Assembly (NCBI RefSeq): GCF_000173735.1
Contig: NZ_ACCB01000009.1
Span: 1-64,000, forward strand
Length of the DNA stretch: 64,000 nt
From: Yersinia aldovae ATCC 35236
GTDB taxonomy: Bacteria > Pseudomonadota > Gammaproteobacteria > Enterobacterales > Enterobacteriaceae
Direction: 5' to 3'
Part shown: one piece after another, positions 41,383-51,162 of the stretch
Layout: every line of letters starts with the position of its first letter
Position numbering within the stretch: position 1 is the first letter of the stretch
Position numbers and translations under genes: made by a program
Notes under the pieces: generated by a model
Databases searched by the model: none
What the model saw: the letters and a program-made list of their open reading frames with translations, nothing else
Told to the model about the DNA's origin: nothing

Positions 41383-41507
41383 ATACCCTTCTTACTTGAA
41401 GCCGTAGCTATGTTAGCTGCTCTCTCTCACCCGAATCACTGACTGATGTCAGCTCAGCGGGATTCGCTCGTTTGCTGCCGTGCTACAACTCCAATTACTT
41501 TGGGTAT
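41383..41507 (-). repeat. ERIC element in the flgKL leader
   Basis: About 125 bp bounded by ATACCC and GGGTAT, with the central ERIC palindrome (ACCCGAATCACTGACTGATG facing CAGCGGGATTCGCTC). The orientation reads as ERIC on the minus strand. It ends at the -10 box of the flgK sigma-28 promoter (they share one base), so it is transcribed as part of the flgKL leader RNA. ERICs in yersiniae have been reported to alter levels of co-transcribed mRNA. Confidence 0.85.
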
Positions 41508-41533
41508 TATCGGCCCGAATTTAGAAAACTTGA
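41507..41533 (-). promoter_or_regulatory. sigma-28 promoter of flgKL
   Basis: Minus strand TCAAGTTT (41533-41526), an 11-base spacer and a perfect GCCGATAA (41514-41507): 15 of 16 positions match the FliA consensus. The flgK start is 225 bases downstream, an unusually long leader caused by the intervening ERIC element. Confidence 0.88.
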
Positions 41534-41592
41534 GTGAAAATATGGGTGTTATTGCCAGTAAAACCAATGAATAAAGTCGCGCACGTTACAGT

Positions 41593-41664
41593 GAGGACAG
41601 GCAGATCATAAAGACGCCGTAAACCCTTCCCTGGCGCGGACGCTTTACTCTTCTGCCTATCCTC
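41593..41664. repeat. long imperfect hairpin between flgJ and flgKL
   Basis: GAGGACAGGCAGA (41593-41605) pairs with TCTGCCTATCCTC (41652-41664) with one mismatch. Inside are further pairings, AAAG/CTTT and CGCC/GGCG. The roughly 72-base palindrome is upstream of the flgKL promoter and about 60 bases past the flgJ end. It resembles an intergenic palindromic repeat; I cannot assign it to a family. Confidence 0.5.
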
Positions 41665-41726
41665 CCCTCACCAATAGATATTGGAGATTTTGCAGACCGA
41701 ATACTGCCCAATCCCAAAATAACCCA

Positions 41727-42668
41727 TTAGAAGAGATCACCCAAATCGCTGCTGTAGGCTTTTACCGCCTGTTCGCCGGCATTCTTCATTTGCTGAATGA
41801 CACTCACCAGTTTTTGGGCATATTGCGGATCAGTCGCATAACCGGCACGTTGCAAAGCATGAGCGCCTTGTTCAGGGCTTTGGGCGGCAGCAACATTGGC
41901 GTAGCGTGGGTTTTGTGTCAGTAATTTGACATAATCACTCACCGCCTCCACGTAAGAGCCATATACCCGGAAGCGAGCTTTGGTTTTCTTCGCCACACCC
42001 TGTTCATATTCGGTGGTAGTAATTTCGCTGACTGGCCCATCCCAGTTGCTACCCGCTTTGATGCCAAAGACGTTGTAACTGGTTTTGCCGTCGGCCGTCG
42101 GAATTTCGCGCTGACCCCAGCCCGACTCCAGTGCCGCCTGAGCCACAATCAATTGATGAGGAATGCCGCTTTGCTGGCTGGCAATTTGCGCCGGAATAGA
42201 CATCCGCGCCACGAAATTACCGGTGCCTTGTGGCAATGACGCTGAGTTGTTGGCTGGCGGTGTCGGCATGGCGCGACGTACCATTTGTGCCAGCGCCTGT
42301 GCCGGTAGCGTTTGCAGCACGTCGTTATCCAGCATCATTGGCACCGTACCTGCGGTTTCGCTCGGCGAGGTGGTACCGGAGAGCTGTTCAACCATCATGT
42401 CGGCCAGCCCTAATCCTTTAGCCGACATCTGCTGCGCAATTTGTTGATCGTACATCGAGGTGTAAAGTTTGGTCTGCTCACTGTTCATCACCCCATCTTG
42501 CGGCAACGCGGAGCGCATACTTTTCAGCATCATCTGCACAAACATCCCCTCCACCTGCTGGGCAACCCGCTTCAGATTGCCCTGTGGATCGATGGCAGCA
42601 TCGCGCTTTAGTGAATTCAGTGATTGGGCGTCATAAGCCGCCCCGGACATAGCCATCAAATCACTCAT
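41727..42668 (-). CDS. flgJ: peptidoglycan hydrolase/rod cap FlgJ
   Basis: Bifunctional rod scaffold: the N-terminal half (about 1-130, with GNLKRVAQQVEGMFVQMMLKSM) guides rod assembly. The C-terminal half is a glucosaminidase that opens the peptidoglycan, with the catalytic glutamate in VAQAALESGWGQRE and YNVFGIKAGSNW. The 313-residue length is standard. The ATG shares a base with the flgI stop (TGATG). Last gene of flgBCDEFGHIJ. Confidence 0.95.
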   Translation of the reverse strand: MSDLMAMSGAAYDAQSLNSLKRDAAIDPQGNLKRVAQQVEGMFVQMMLKSMRSALPQDGVMNSEQTKLYTSMYDQQIAQQMSAKGLGLADMMVEQLSGTTSPSETAGTVPMMLDNDVLQTLPAQALAQMVRRAMPTPPANNSASLPQGTGNFVARMSIPAQIASQQSGIPHQLIVAQAALESGWGQREIPTADGKTSYNVFGIKAGSNWDGPVSEITTTEYEQGVAKKTKARFRVYGSYVEAVSDYVKLLTQNPRYANVAAAQSPEQGAHALQRAGYATDPQYAQKLVSVIQQMKNAGEQAVKAYSSDLGDLF

Positions 42669-43780
42669 CAGATAATCTCCAATTTAGCCCGTAAGCAGCC
42701 GGCACTTTGCATCGCTTGCAAAATGGACATCAGATCGATCGGCGTTGCCCCCAGTGAATTTAATGCGCGAACGACATTGTTCAGGTTCGGGCTGGCATTA
42801 ACCCGCTGTAGCACACCACCTTGCTGCTGTACCGAAATCTGGGTATTAGGTGTCACCACGGTCTGGCCACCACCAAATGGCGTATCTGGCTGACTGACAG
42901 TATTTTGTTTATCCACCACCACGGAGAGATTCCCTTGCGCCACGGCACAGGAATCCAATACCACGTTGCGGTTCATCACTACCGAACCGGTGCGGGAGTT
43001 GATAATCACCTTGGCATCACCGGCATCGACATTCACCGGGATATTTTGGATATCAGCCAGGAAACGCACCTGAGAACTGTTACCACGCGGAACCCGCACC
43101 TGAATAGTTCGCGCATCGAGCGCCGTGGCGGAGCCAAATCCACGCTGACGGTTAATGGCATCACTCACCTGCTGCGCCAGGGTGAAATCTTCATTATTCA
43201 GTTGCAGATTAATCACGCCATCGGTACCAAAAGTAGTTGGCAATTCACGCTCAATGGTGGCCCCACCGCTGATCCGCCCGCCGGTTAATTGGTTTACCTG
43301 AACACTGCTCCCCCCCGATGAAGCACCGGCACCGCCCACCAACACGTTCCCCTGAGCCAGGGCATAGACCTGATTATCCACCCCTTTCAATGGGGTCATC
43401 AGCAATGTGCCGCCGCGAATACTTTTAGCGTTACCCATTGAAGAAACCACAATATCAATGGTCTGCCCGGCGCGGGAGAATGGTGGTAATTTGGCCGTCA
43501 CCATCACCGCAGCCACATTTTTCAACTGCATATTGGTGCCCGGCGGCACAGTAATCCCCAGTTGCGACAACATGTTGCTCAGACTTTGCGTGGTAAACGG
43601 CGTTTGCATGGTCTGGTCGCCAGAACCATCCAGCCCGACCACCAGGCCATAACCGATCAACGCGTTATCCCGCACACCCTGAACGGTCACCAAATCGCGG
43701 ATACGCTCGGCTTTCGCCGGCATCCATACCAGCGAAATCAAGGTAATACATAAAATGAAGAGTGACTGTTTGCGCATCAT
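42668..43780 (-). CDS. flgI: flagellar P-ring protein FlgI
   Basis: Periplasmic P-ring subunit around the rod. The 370 residues begin with a Sec signal peptide (cleavage after AKA near residue 24, mature start ERIRDL) and include [15 protein letters not shown] and [15 protein letters not shown]. They end [20 protein letters not shown], near-identical in pattern to E. coli. Two adjacent ATGs; the first is used. FlgA is its assembly chaperone. Confidence 0.96.
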   Translation of the reverse strand: MMRKQSLFILCITLISLVWMPAKAERIRDLVTVQGVRDNALIGYGLVVGLDGSGDQTMQTPFTTQSLSNMLSQLGITVPPGTNMQLKNVAAVMVTAKLPPFSRAGQTIDIVVSSMGNAKSIRGGTLLMTPLKGVDNQVYALAQGNVLVGGAGASSGGSSVQVNQLTGGRISGGATIERELPTTFGTDGVINLQLNNEDFTLAQQVSDAINRQRGFGSATALDARTIQVRVPRGNSSQVRFLADIQNIPVNVDAGDAKVIINSRTGSVVMNRNVVLDSCAVAQGNLSVVVDKQNTVSQPDTPFGGGQTVVTPNTQISVQQQGGVLQRVNASPNLNNVVRALNSLGATPIDLMSILQAMQSAGCLRAKLEII

Positions 43781-43788
43781 TGGGCCTC

Positions 43789-44502
43789 TTAGTACGGTGA
43801 GATATTAAGGAAGAACCGCTGTAACCAGCCCATGGTTTGCGCTTCATTGATATAACCATTACCCACATACTCGATACGTGCATCCGCAACCTGGGTTGAG
43901 GTAACGGTATTGCTGCCGCTGATGGTGCGTGGGTTAACTACCCCAGAGAAGCGGATGAATTCGGTTCCCTGATTGATTGCAATCTGTTTCTCACCGACCA
44001 CATGCAGGTTGCCGTTAGCCAGCACCTGATCGACGGTCACGGTAATGGTACCGCTGAACGTGTTGTTGGCATTCGCGCCACCCTTGCCACCAAAGGTATT
44101 GTCACCAGAGATATCCATATCAGCACGCGCATTACCCAATAATCCTTCCAGATAACGCGGCGTGGTCGCCACACCAAATTTGCTGGAACCATTGCGGCTG
44201 GCATTGGCTGAAGAGCTTTTGCTGGCACTGACGTTTTCCTGCAAAGTGATGGTTAACGTGTCACCGATATTACGTGGGCGGCGGTCTTCAAATAAAGGCT
44301 GATAACCATAGTTCATCGGCTGAGCTGCCTGAAAAATAGAACCATTTGGCAATGGCGCACTGGCGGGGGCGGGCTGTGCTGAGGTGGTGCCTTCCACCAG
44401 AGGTTTATGCGGAATATACGCGCAACCATTGAGCAGCATCGCCGTCAACGGCATACAGATCCATTTCAATTCACCTGATTTGCGCAGCGGCTTTCTGTCC
44501 AT
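43789..44502 (-). CDS. flgH: flagellar L-ring lipoprotein FlgH
   Basis: Outer-membrane L-ring lipoprotein. The lipobox LLNGC places the lipidated cysteine at residue 27 of the 237-residue frame. Family blocks include [32 protein letters not shown] and NVGEK-like [17 protein letters not shown]. The start could be as late as the Met at residue 17 without losing the signal; ribosome sites do not decide. Eight bases separate it from flgI. Confidence 0.94.
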   Translation of the reverse strand: MDRKPLRKSGELKWICMPLTAMLLNGCAYIPHKPLVEGTTSAQPAPASAPLPNGSIFQAAQPMNYGYQPLFEDRRPRNIGDTLTITLQENVSASKSSSANASRNGSSKFGVATTPRYLEGLLGNARADMDISGDNTFGGKGGANANNTFSGTITVTVDQVLANGNLHVVGEKQIAINQGTEFIRFSGVVNPRTISGSNTVTSTQVADARIEYVGNGYINEAQTMGWLQRFFLNISPY

Positions 44503-44606
44503 CTCTGATTATCAGTCCTGTAACCTGTTGGAGGCCGCGATAGCCAGCCTCAAATACGCATTATTCTGTGGCCGTCAGGGGGCTAAATTGCCCCCTGAAA
44601 GCGGAT

Positions 44607-45389
44607 TTACAGTTGAGTCAGTTTTTGCAACATCTGATCTGAGGTTGAAACTGCTTTACTGTTGATTTCATAGGCTCGCTGCGTCTGGATCATGTTAACT
44701 AACTCTTCCGCCACATTGACGTTAGAGGTTTCAACATAGCCTTGATACAGCAAGCCACCGCCGTTCAGACCTGGCGTGGTTTCGTTCGGCGCACCAGAGC
44801 TGGCGGTTTCCTGATATAAGTTCTCACCGACACTTTCCAGCCCACTGTTGTTAATGAATGTGGTGAGGGTAAGTTGCCCAACCTGCTGGGTGGCGGTTTG
44901 CCCCGGTAAAGTGACACTGACTATCCCGTCACGCCCCACTGTCATTTTCAGCGCATTCGCTGGAATGGTGATCGCCGGTTGAATCTGAAAACCGCCTGAT
45001 GTCACTAACTGGCCGTTTTGGTCAACCTGAAAAGAGCCATCACGGGTATAAGCATTGGTGCCATCGGGCATTTGCACCTGAAAGAACCCTTCGCCTTTAA
45101 TTGCGATATCTTTCGAGTTATCCGTTTTGGACAGATTACCCTGGCTGTGCAAACGCTCGGTCGCCACCGGGCGAACCCCGGTACCAATCTGTAAGCCAGA
45201 TGGCAAGGTAGTTTGCTCGGAGGATTGCGCCCCCGGTTGGCGCATGGTTTGGTACAGTAAATCTTCAAAAACCGCCCGCTGGCGTTTAAAACCATTGGTA
45301 CTGACGTTCGCCAGGTTGTTGGCGATGACGTCCATATTGGTTTGTTGTGCATCCAAACCGGTTTTGGCAATCCATAATGATGGGATCAT
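44607..45389 (-). CDS. flgG: flagellar distal rod protein FlgG
   Basis: Distal rod subunit, 260 residues as usual. The N-terminal rod motif ([20 protein letters not shown]) and the C-terminal motif ([20 protein letters not shown]) are both present. It lies 104 bases upstream of flgH and 26 downstream of flgF. Confidence 0.96.
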   Translation of the reverse strand: MIPSLWIAKTGLDAQQTNMDVIANNLANVSTNGFKRQRAVFEDLLYQTMRQPGAQSSEQTTLPSGLQIGTGVRPVATERLHSQGNLSKTDNSKDIAIKGEGFFQVQMPDGTNAYTRDGSFQVDQNGQLVTSGGFQIQPAITIPANALKMTVGRDGIVSVTLPGQTATQQVGQLTLTTFINNSGLESVGENLYQETASSGAPNETTPGLNGGGLLYQGYVETSNVNVAEELVNMIQTQRAYEINSKAVSTSDQMLQKLTQL

Positions 45390-45415
45390 CAGTTTATTCC
45401 TCTGCGCCTGCGCGC

Positions 45416-46171
45416 TTAACCCATTGCTAACAGCTGATTAGCGCGCTGTTCGTTTTCATCCACGCTGTGAATGACTTTCATCTGCATTTCGAAACTGCGG
45501 GCATTGGCAATCATGTCTGTCATGGCTTCAACCGCTTTCACGTTGCTGCCCTCCAACACTCCCGGCATTATCTTGATCAGCGGATCATTTGCCAGTTGCG
45601 CGCCACGCGCCTGTTGTGTTGCCGGTGTTAAATGGAACAACCCATCATCACCATGCATCACTTCACCCGCCGTCGCCTTGACCCGTTTGATCTGACCAAG
45701 CTGAGCAATGGTATTGGGTGAGTCGCCAGCGTTGAGTGCTGAGATAGTGCCATCGGCGGCAATGGTGACCGCGGCCTGCGGTGGCACTTCAATCGGGCCG
45801 TTATCCCCCATCAGCGGATAGCCCTGCACCGTCATTTGCCCATTGGATGAAATCTGAATGTTACCGTTACGGGTATAGGCTTCAGTGCCATCGGGCAGTT
45901 GCACTGCCAGATAGCCATCTTGCTGCAAGGCGACATCCAATGGGCGGCCACTGTAGTTCATCGTACCCTGACTGATATTGACACCGGGCGTCGATGCGGC
46001 GACCATCGTGCGGGTCATCAAGCTCGGTCCATCAATAGGTATTGCTCGCATCGCAGTTAGCTGTGCGCGAAATCCTGGCGTTGCCACATTAGCCAGGTTA
46101 TTCGCCGTAACCGCCTGCTTTTCCAGTGACTGCCGGGCAGCCCCCATTGCGGTGTATATTGCGTGATCCAT
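45416..46171 (-). CDS. flgF: flagellar proximal rod protein FlgF
   Basis: Proximal rod subunit of 251 residues with the rod-family N-terminus ([20 protein letters not shown], then [17 protein letters not shown]) and C-terminal [20 protein letters not shown]. 21 bases separate it from flgE. Confidence 0.95.
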   Translation of the reverse strand: MDHAIYTAMGAARQSLEKQAVTANNLANVATPGFRAQLTAMRAIPIDGPSLMTRTMVAASTPGVNISQGTMNYSGRPLDVALQQDGYLAVQLPDGTEAYTRNGNIQISSNGQMTVQGYPLMGDNGPIEVPPQAAVTIAADGTISALNAGDSPNTIAQLGQIKRVKATAGEVMHGDDGLFHLTPATQQARGAQLANDPLIKIMPGVLEGSNVKAVEAMTDMIANARSFEMQMKVIHSVDENEQRANQLLAMG

Positions 46172-46192
46172 GAGCTAGCCCCGTCAGTTTGA

Positions 46193-47479
46193 TTAACGCA
46201 GGTTAACCAGAGTTTGTAAGATCTGATCCTGGGTTTTGATGGTTTGCGCGTTAGACTGATAGTTACGCTGCGCCACAATCATGTTTACCAGTTCTTTGCT
46301 CAAATCCACGTTAGAGGATTCCAACGCACCACTGGTCAATGAGCCAAAACCACCACCGCCCGCCGTCCCAAGGATTGGGTTACCGGATGACTGGGTTTCT
46401 TTCCAGACGTTATCGCCTTGAGAGGCCAAGCCTTCAGGGTTAGAGAAGTTGACCAGTACTATCTGACCTAGTAACTGGGTTTGTTGGTTGGAGTATGTTC
46501 CTACCACGGAACCGTCTTTATTGACCTGGAAACCGGTGAACTCCCCTGCGGCATAGCCCGTCTGGTTTTGTGCCGTGATACTGTCAGTACCGGTGTTCTG
46601 CTGTTTGCTGCCCGCCACATTCAGATCAAAGGTTTGTGCCGGAGCACCATTAACCACACCCATCGGGATAGTCATATTGAAGTCGGTGGTGCTGGTAGTA
46701 CTGCCGGTTGGGGTCACACTTTTCAGCGCACCATTGGTATCAAATACCATTGTGCCACGCGCTGATGCGGCGGCCGGATCAGTTGGATCATATGGCTTAG
46801 TGACATCTTTCAGTGTCGCGCTGCTGTCTTTGGTATACACCGTCCAGGTGTTACCACCGGTGGAATCTTCAGCGGTCTTAACAAAATACACATTGATATC
46901 GTGGCGGTTACCCAAGCTATCAAACGTAGTCATATTATTAACAAAGCTGTAGGTATCTGGCTTTTGCGGGTCGAATGCGTCGGTAATCACTTTATGGGTA
47001 GAGGTCAGGTTAGCGACCATGTTGCCTGATGTGGTTGCTTTGGCCGTGATCATGTCCTGTGGAATAGATAGCGGCACCGGATTCGCGCCTTGCTGAACGG
47101 TTGGTGGGGTACCGGTTGCCGGATAACCGGTCAAACTCAAGCCTTGCATGTTGACGATATTGCGGTTTTCATCGAGTTTGAACTGGCCGTTACGGGCAAA
47201 GTAAACACCGCCGCTGCTGTCTTGCATACGGAAGAAACCGTTCTGGCTGATAGCCAGATCCAAACGGCGGTTGGTGGTGGTTGGGGTACCGTCATTGAAG
47301 TCCTGAGTAATCCCGGCAACCTTCACGCCCATACCGGTTTGGGAACCCGCAAACATATCGGCAAAAGAAACTGAGCCGGCTTTAAAACCTGATGTCGCCG
47401 AGTTGGCGATGTTGTTACCGATCACATCCAAATTACTGGATGCTGCGTTCAAACCGCTGACAGCTTGAGAAAAGCCCAT
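46193..47479 (-). CDS. flgE: flagellar hook protein FlgE
   Basis: Major hook subunit, 428 residues. It opens MGFSQAVSGLNAASSNLDVI with the shared NNIANSATSGFKAG motif and ends in the rod/hook C-terminal block (NVDLSKELVNMIVAQRNYQS). The start is ATG 47479 preceded by GGAGAAG; the frame runs upstream to 47605 into the flgD gap without any family similarity. That 158-base gap to flgD is long for this operon and holds two dyads. Confidence 0.96.
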   Translation of the reverse strand: MGFSQAVSGLNAASSNLDVIGNNIANSATSGFKAGSVSFADMFAGSQTGMGVKVAGITQDFNDGTPTTTNRRLDLAISQNGFFRMQDSSGGVYFARNGQFKLDENRNIVNMQGLSLTGYPATGTPPTVQQGANPVPLSIPQDMITAKATTSGNMVANLTSTHKVITDAFDPQKPDTYSFVNNMTTFDSLGNRHDINVYFVKTAEDSTGGNTWTVYTKDSSATLKDVTKPYDPTDPAAASARGTMVFDTNGALKSVTPTGSTTSTTDFNMTIPMGVVNGAPAQTFDLNVAGSKQQNTGTDSITAQNQTGYAAGEFTGFQVNKDGSVVGTYSNQQTQLLGQIVLVNFSNPEGLASQGDNVWKETQSSGNPILGTAGGGGFGSLTSGALESSNVDLSKELVNMIVAQRNYQSNAQTIKTQDQILQTLVNLR

Positions 47480-47606
47480 TTTCTTCTCCGTTAGATTCGG
47501 GGGTCCATTACAGACCTGACGTATTGATAAGATATCAAACGCTATTTTTAAAATTTGAAGCCAGCCATTACATCTGAATGGCTCACCACACGGTTCGCTT
47601 ACCACG

Positions 47607-47636
47607 TCAGTGATGACTCATAAGTGCCATCACTGA
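47607..47636 (-). other. hairpin between flgD and flgE
   Basis: TCAGTGATG (47607-47615) and CATCACTGA (47628-47636) form a perfect 9-bp stem with a 12-base loop, one base past the flgD stop codon. No T-run follows, so it is more likely an mRNA processing or stability element than a terminator. A second small dyad, TTGATA (47524-47529) with TATCAA (47533-47538), lies nearer flgE. Confidence 0.45.
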
Positions 47637-47637
47637 A

Positions 47638-48330
47638 TTACAAAATCTGCCGCACTTTATCCATAGTGATGGTGCCAGCCAGACCGAGATCTAACTTGGA
47701 GCCATCGCTACCACGGGTTACACCATTGACCACGGCATAGCTCAGCGGCGTTGCCACCAACGATTCACCACCATTGCTGGCGGCAATGCTTACTGTGTAA
47801 GCGCCATCTGGAGCATTGCCACCCGCGTCCAGTGAGCCATCCCAGGTAAATGAGTGCACGCCCGCTGTTAGGCTACCGATATCAATGGTACGCACCACCT
47901 GACCATTGCCGTCACTGATAGTCGCGGTGACTTTATCGGCAGGACGTTCCAGCTCAAGGCCGAATGGCGTGGTAGTCACCGTGCCATCTTTGCTGCCGGT
48001 AAATATTGCCGTACCCGGTATCATCACGCCGTGACCAATCAAACTACTGGCTTGCAGCGACTGGCTGCTATCAATCTGGCCGGAAATTGAACCCAGAGTG
48101 GTATTCAGTTTTTCAATGCCACTCACGGTATTGATCTGCGCTAATTGCGTAGTCAATTCGTTGTTTTGCATTGGATTAGTCGGGTCCTGGTTTTTCAACT
48201 GCGCCACCAGCAAGGTCAAAAAGCTGTTTTGCAGATCCTGACTGGTACTGCCACTACCAGAGGTAGAGCTGGTGCCGGCAGTACTGTTAATACCGTAATC
48301 GCTATTGGTCAGGGAATTGGTAATGGCCAT
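47638..48330 (-). CDS. flgD: flagellar hook-cap protein FlgD
   Basis: Hook cap scaffold required for FlgE polymerisation, absent from the finished flagellum. The 230 residues have the FlgD N-terminal signature (LQNSFLTLLVAQLKNQDPTN, PMQNNELTTQLAQI) and a C-terminal FlgD-like Ig/Tudor region (AGVHSFTWDGSLDAGGN). 15 bases separate it from flgC. Confidence 0.95.
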   Translation of the reverse strand: MAITNSLTNSDYGINSTAGTSSTSGSGSTSQDLQNSFLTLLVAQLKNQDPTNPMQNNELTTQLAQINTVSGIEKLNTTLGSISGQIDSSQSLQASSLIGHGVMIPGTAIFTGSKDGTVTTTPFGLELERPADKVTATISDGNGQVVRTIDIGSLTAGVHSFTWDGSLDAGGNAPDGAYTVSIAASNGGESLVATPLSYAVVNGVTRGSDGSKLDLGLAGTITMDKVRQIL

Positions 48331-48345
48331 CTATGCAGGCTCCTG

Positions 48346-48750
48346 TTATTGACCCAGTGTCAGCGTCTTAAGCATCAAGGATTTTGTAGTATTCAGAACT
48401 TCAACGTTGGCCTGATAACTGCGTGAAGCAGAAATGGTGTTAATCATTTCACCGGTTACATCAACGTTAGGCATACGTACATAGCCCTTGGCATCAGCCA
48501 GCGGGTTACCCGGCTGGAACACCAAACGGTCCGGTGCCGGATCATCAACGATTTGAGACACACGAACACCGCCGGTCTCCTGCCCCGCCTGAGCGGCAAC
48601 CTGAAACACCACTTGCTTGGCACGATAAGGCTGACCATCCGGGCCGGTCACACTTTCGGCATTGGCCATGTTACTGGCGCTGACGTTCAACCGCTGCGAT
48701 TGAGCCGATAATGCAGAACCGGCAATATCAAAAATATTCAGTAAAGACAT
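48346..48750 (-). CDS. flgC: flagellar proximal rod protein FlgC
   Basis: Proximal rod subunit, 134 residues, with [20 protein letters not shown] and [20 protein letters not shown] at the N-terminus and [20 protein letters not shown] at the C-terminus. Four bases separate it from flgB. Confidence 0.96.
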   Translation of the reverse strand: MSLLNIFDIAGSALSAQSQRLNVSASNMANAESVTGPDGQPYRAKQVVFQVAAQAGQETGGVRVSQIVDDPAPDRLVFQPGNPLADAKGYVRMPNVDVTGEMINTISASRSYQANVEVLNTTKSLMLKTLTLGQ

Positions 48751-48754
48751 ACGT

Positions 48755-49168
48755 TTATCCTTGTTGTAACACTGACATCATCCCTTTGATCTGACTGCCA
48801 AGAACGGTCAGGCTGGTCTGATATTTCAGGCTGTTATCGGCAAAGTTGGTACGTTCGCGGTCCATATCAACCGTATTACCATCCATCGCCGGTTGGTCTG
48901 GTACGCGGAATAACAAGTCCAGATCCGGCGGTTGAACCGTACTTGCCGGGATATGTCGAGCTGACGTTAAACTGAGCGATACCCCAGTACCATTGACTCG
49001 CCCTTGCTCCATCACTTTTTTCAGTTGGCTGGAGAAATCGATATCGCGTGCCTGAAAGCCGGGTGTATCCGCATTTGCAATATTGGATGACAGGACTTCC
49101 TGGCGTTGAGAGCGCAAGTTAAGCGCCTCTTGTTGAAAACGCAGAGCACCGTCCAGTTTGTCGAGCAT
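48755..49168 (-). CDS. flgB: flagellar proximal rod protein FlgB
   Basis: Proximal rod subunit, 137 residues; motif [20 protein letters not shown] and C-terminal [20 protein letters not shown]. First gene of the nine-gene hook/rod operon, divergent from flgA across 201 bases containing a probable FlhDC box. Confidence 0.96.
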   Translation of the reverse strand: MLDKLDGALRFQQEALNLRSQRQEVLSSNIANADTPGFQARDIDFSSQLKKVMEQGRVNGTGVSLSLTSARHIPASTVQPPDLDLLFRVPDQPAMDGNTVDMDRERTNFADNSLKYQTSLTVLGSQIKGMMSVLQQG

Positions 49169-49227
49169 AGTCCCCCCGCAAGGTTAGAATTTGGAGTCGA
49201 CAGCATAAACGCCGTATAGGTAAGCCT

Positions 49228-49269
49228 ATCGCCAGAATAAGGGCAAAATGCGTCGCTATTTGTTCCCTT
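49228..49269. promoter_or_regulatory. probable FlhD4C2 box between flgA and flgB
   Basis: Half-sites ATCGCCAGAATAAGG (49228-49242) and CGCTATTTGTTCCCTT (49254-49269) flank an 11-base spacer. They resemble the inverted FlhDC consensus (AACG/AATG..AAATAACG - N10-12 - CGTTATTT..). Total length and spacing fit; the left half is the weaker. It would activate both flgB..J and flgA as class II genes. Confidence 0.5.
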
Positions 49270-49369
49270 AACCTTAGCGAGGTACAGGTACACTAGTGTG
49301 CAGAAGAGGTAATAGCCGTCTTTAGCAGGATCGAGGGTTTAGCCAATAGCGGGGGCAAAAAGAAAACTG

Positions 49370-50050
49370 ATGATAATGAAAAGTAATAGTGTCATGACAT
49401 TGGCTCTTGGGCTGCTACTTGCCAGTCAGGCCTTCATCCATCAGGCTTTAGCCGCAGATCTATCTGTACAGGTAAATCAATTTTTCCAGCAGCAATATCC
49501 CGATAAAGAAAGTCAGGTCGCAGTTATTATCAAAACGCCCCAAAGCCAATGGCCACAATGTGGGATGCCTGACATCACCCTGCCAACCCATTCCCGCCCT
49601 TGGGGGAATGTCAGTTTGTCGGTTCGTTGTAATGGCCAACGGCGCTTTATTCAAACCCAGGTGCAAGTCAGTGGGCGTTATGCCGTTGCCACTCGGCGGC
49701 TGGCTGCGGGTGAGAAAATTAGTATGCCGGATATTGAAATGAAACAAGGCCGCCTCGATACCCTGCCGCCGGGTGCGCTGCTCGACACACACTTTGCACA
49801 GGGTGCGGTTAGCTTGCGGCAAATTAATGCCGGGCAACCGCTAACGCGCAATATGTTACGCCGCCTGTGGGTAATTAAAGCCGGGCAGGATGTACAAATA
49901 TTAGCGCAGGGCGAAGGGTTCAATATTAACAGCACAGGCAAGGCCATGAACAACGCAGCGGTGCAAGATAGTGTCCGGGTACGCATGGCGTCTGGGCAAA
50001 TCGTCAGTGGAACTGTGGCCGACAATGGTACGATTCAGATAATGTTATAG
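49370..50050 (+). CDS. flgA: P-ring assembly chaperone FlgA
   Basis: Periplasmic chaperone for FlgI polymerisation. The 226 residues include a signal peptide (hydrophobic core LALGLLLASQAFIHQALA, cleavage near 29) and a C-terminal SAF/beta-clip region (TRRLAAGEKISMPDIEMKQG, then NSTGKAMNNAAVQDSVRVR). ATG 49370 or the in-frame ATG at 49376 could be used. flgM follows with its own promoter. Confidence 0.93.
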   Translation: MIMKSNSVMTLALGLLLASQAFIHQALAADLSVQVNQFFQQQYPDKESQVAVIIKTPQSQWPQCGMPDITLPTHSRPWGNVSLSVRCNGQRRFIQTQVQVSGRYAVATRRLAAGEKISMPDIEMKQGRLDTLPPGALLDTHFAQGAVSLRQINAGQPLTRNMLRRLWVIKAGQDVQILAQGEGFNINSTGKAMNNAAVQDSVRVRMASGQIVSGTVADNGTIQIML

Positions 50051-50054
50051 TGAT

Positions 50055-50081
50055 TAAAGTTTTTTTAACCGGTGCCGATAA
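50055..50081 (+). promoter_or_regulatory. sigma-28 promoter of flgMN
   Basis: TAAAGTTT (50055-50062), 11-base spacer, GCCGATAA (50074-50081): a perfect match to the FliA consensus. It starts 4 bases after the flgA stop and lies 115 bases before flgM, so flgM is read both from the class II flgA transcript and from this class III promoter. Confidence 0.95.
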
Positions 50082-50195
50082 CACTGTTATGCAGTTATCT
50101 GCGGGTAAAAAGTGACAATCCCGCCATTCTTTTACTGAAAGATAAAAGTCTTGCGGGTCGATAAACGTCAATCCCGCTATAAAGGGAGCAACACC

Positions 50196-50495
50196 ATGAG
50201 TATTGATCGCACTCAGCCGCTATTACCGGTAACACAAGTGCAGCCACGGGAAACCAGTGACATCGCGCAACAAACGCGCAAACCGGCAACCCAGACAAAA
50301 ACCCCCGTCAGTGGTACCGAGGTTAAATTGAGTGATGCGCAGGCGAAGCTGATGCAACCGGGCAGCCAGGACATCAACGTTGAACGCGTAGAAACCTTAA
50401 AACAGGCCATTCGCTCCGGTCAATTGACGATGGACACCGGTAAAATTGCCGATGCCTTGTTAAAAAATGTGGCGGATGACCTCAAGAACAGTTAG
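50196..50495 (+). CDS. flgM: anti-sigma-28 factor FlgM
   Basis: Binds FliA and blocks late gene expression until the hook is complete, then is exported. The 99 residues show the disordered Pro/Gln/Thr-rich N-terminus and the FliA-binding C-terminal helices ([38 protein letters not shown]). ATG 50196 follows AAAGGGAG. If hook completion fails (see fliK), FlgM should stay inside and repress class III genes. Confidence 0.95.
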   Translation: MSIDRTQPLLPVTQVQPRETSDIAQQTRKPATQTKTPVSGTEVKLSDAQAKLMQPGSQDINVERVETLKQAIRSGQLTMDTGKIADALLKNVADDLKNS

Positions 50496-50532
50496 TTGCA
50501 ACAAATAGCTCGCCGTAAACATAAAAGGATAC

Positions 50533-50976
50533 GTGGTGGTGGAAAGATTACAGACCAATCTGGACCAGCAGCTGGAACTGCTCGAATCACTGAAAACCGT
50601 GGTGGCACAAGAACAGCAGTTACTGTGCTCTGGCCGGATTCAAGGCGTGGTACTACAAGGTGTTACGGAGCAAAAAAGCTCAATCTTAGCCACGCTGGCT
50701 TATCTGGATCAGGCCCGACTCACCACGCAAGCAGCAATCAATGTACAAGCACCTTACAACCAAGCCGCGGCATTAGCCGAACGCTGGCAACGTATTTTGC
50801 AATTAGCCGAAGAATTGCACTACGGCAACTTACATAATGGATTGTTGCTACAACAGCACATTGAGCATAACACTCAGGCTCTGGCTGTCTTGAACACCCG
50901 TCATGGCCAATCACTGTATGGCCCCGATGGCCAATCCAAAGGTGCCAGTTTGCTGGGCCGTAAGATTGGGATTTAA
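50533..50976 (+). CDS. flgN: FlgK/FlgL export chaperone FlgN
   Basis: Cytoplasmic chaperone for the junction proteins FlgK and FlgL. The 147-residue helical protein shares with E. coli FlgN the pattern LESLKTVVAQEQQLL, TEQKSSILATLAYLDQ and the end LYGPDGQS..GRKIGI. The start is one of three consecutive GTG codons (50533, 50536, 50539); AAAGGA at about 50524-50529 best suits the second or third. It follows flgM by 37 bases. Confidence 0.92.
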   Translation: MVVERLQTNLDQQLELLESLKTVVAQEQQLLCSGRIQGVVLQGVTEQKSSILATLAYLDQARLTTQAAINVQAPYNQAAALAERWQRILQLAEELHYGNLHNGLLLQQHIEHNTQALAVLNTRHGQSLYGPDGQSKGASLLGRKIGI

Positions 50977-50989
50977 CAGACTATCCCTA

Positions 50990-51026
50990 CGGATATAACC
51001 CGCCGCACTGCCGGGGATTATATCCG
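50990..51026 (+). terminator. hairpin after flgN
   Basis: CGGATATAA (50990-50998) pairs perfectly with TTATATCCG (51018-51026), extended by CCC/GGG. No T-run follows, so termination may be weak or rho-assisted. It separates flgMN from the small secreted-peptide gene. Confidence 0.5.
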
Positions 51027-51162
51027 CTTGGTACCCCAGTTTCGTCTAATTCAATCACCACACCAATGCTTCCTACCCATTCACAAAATGGTTTTTTCTG
51101 TTTGCTTGTAATGCGTTAGTCTGCTGAAACCAGGCAACAACGCTTGGTTACAAAGAGGATAA

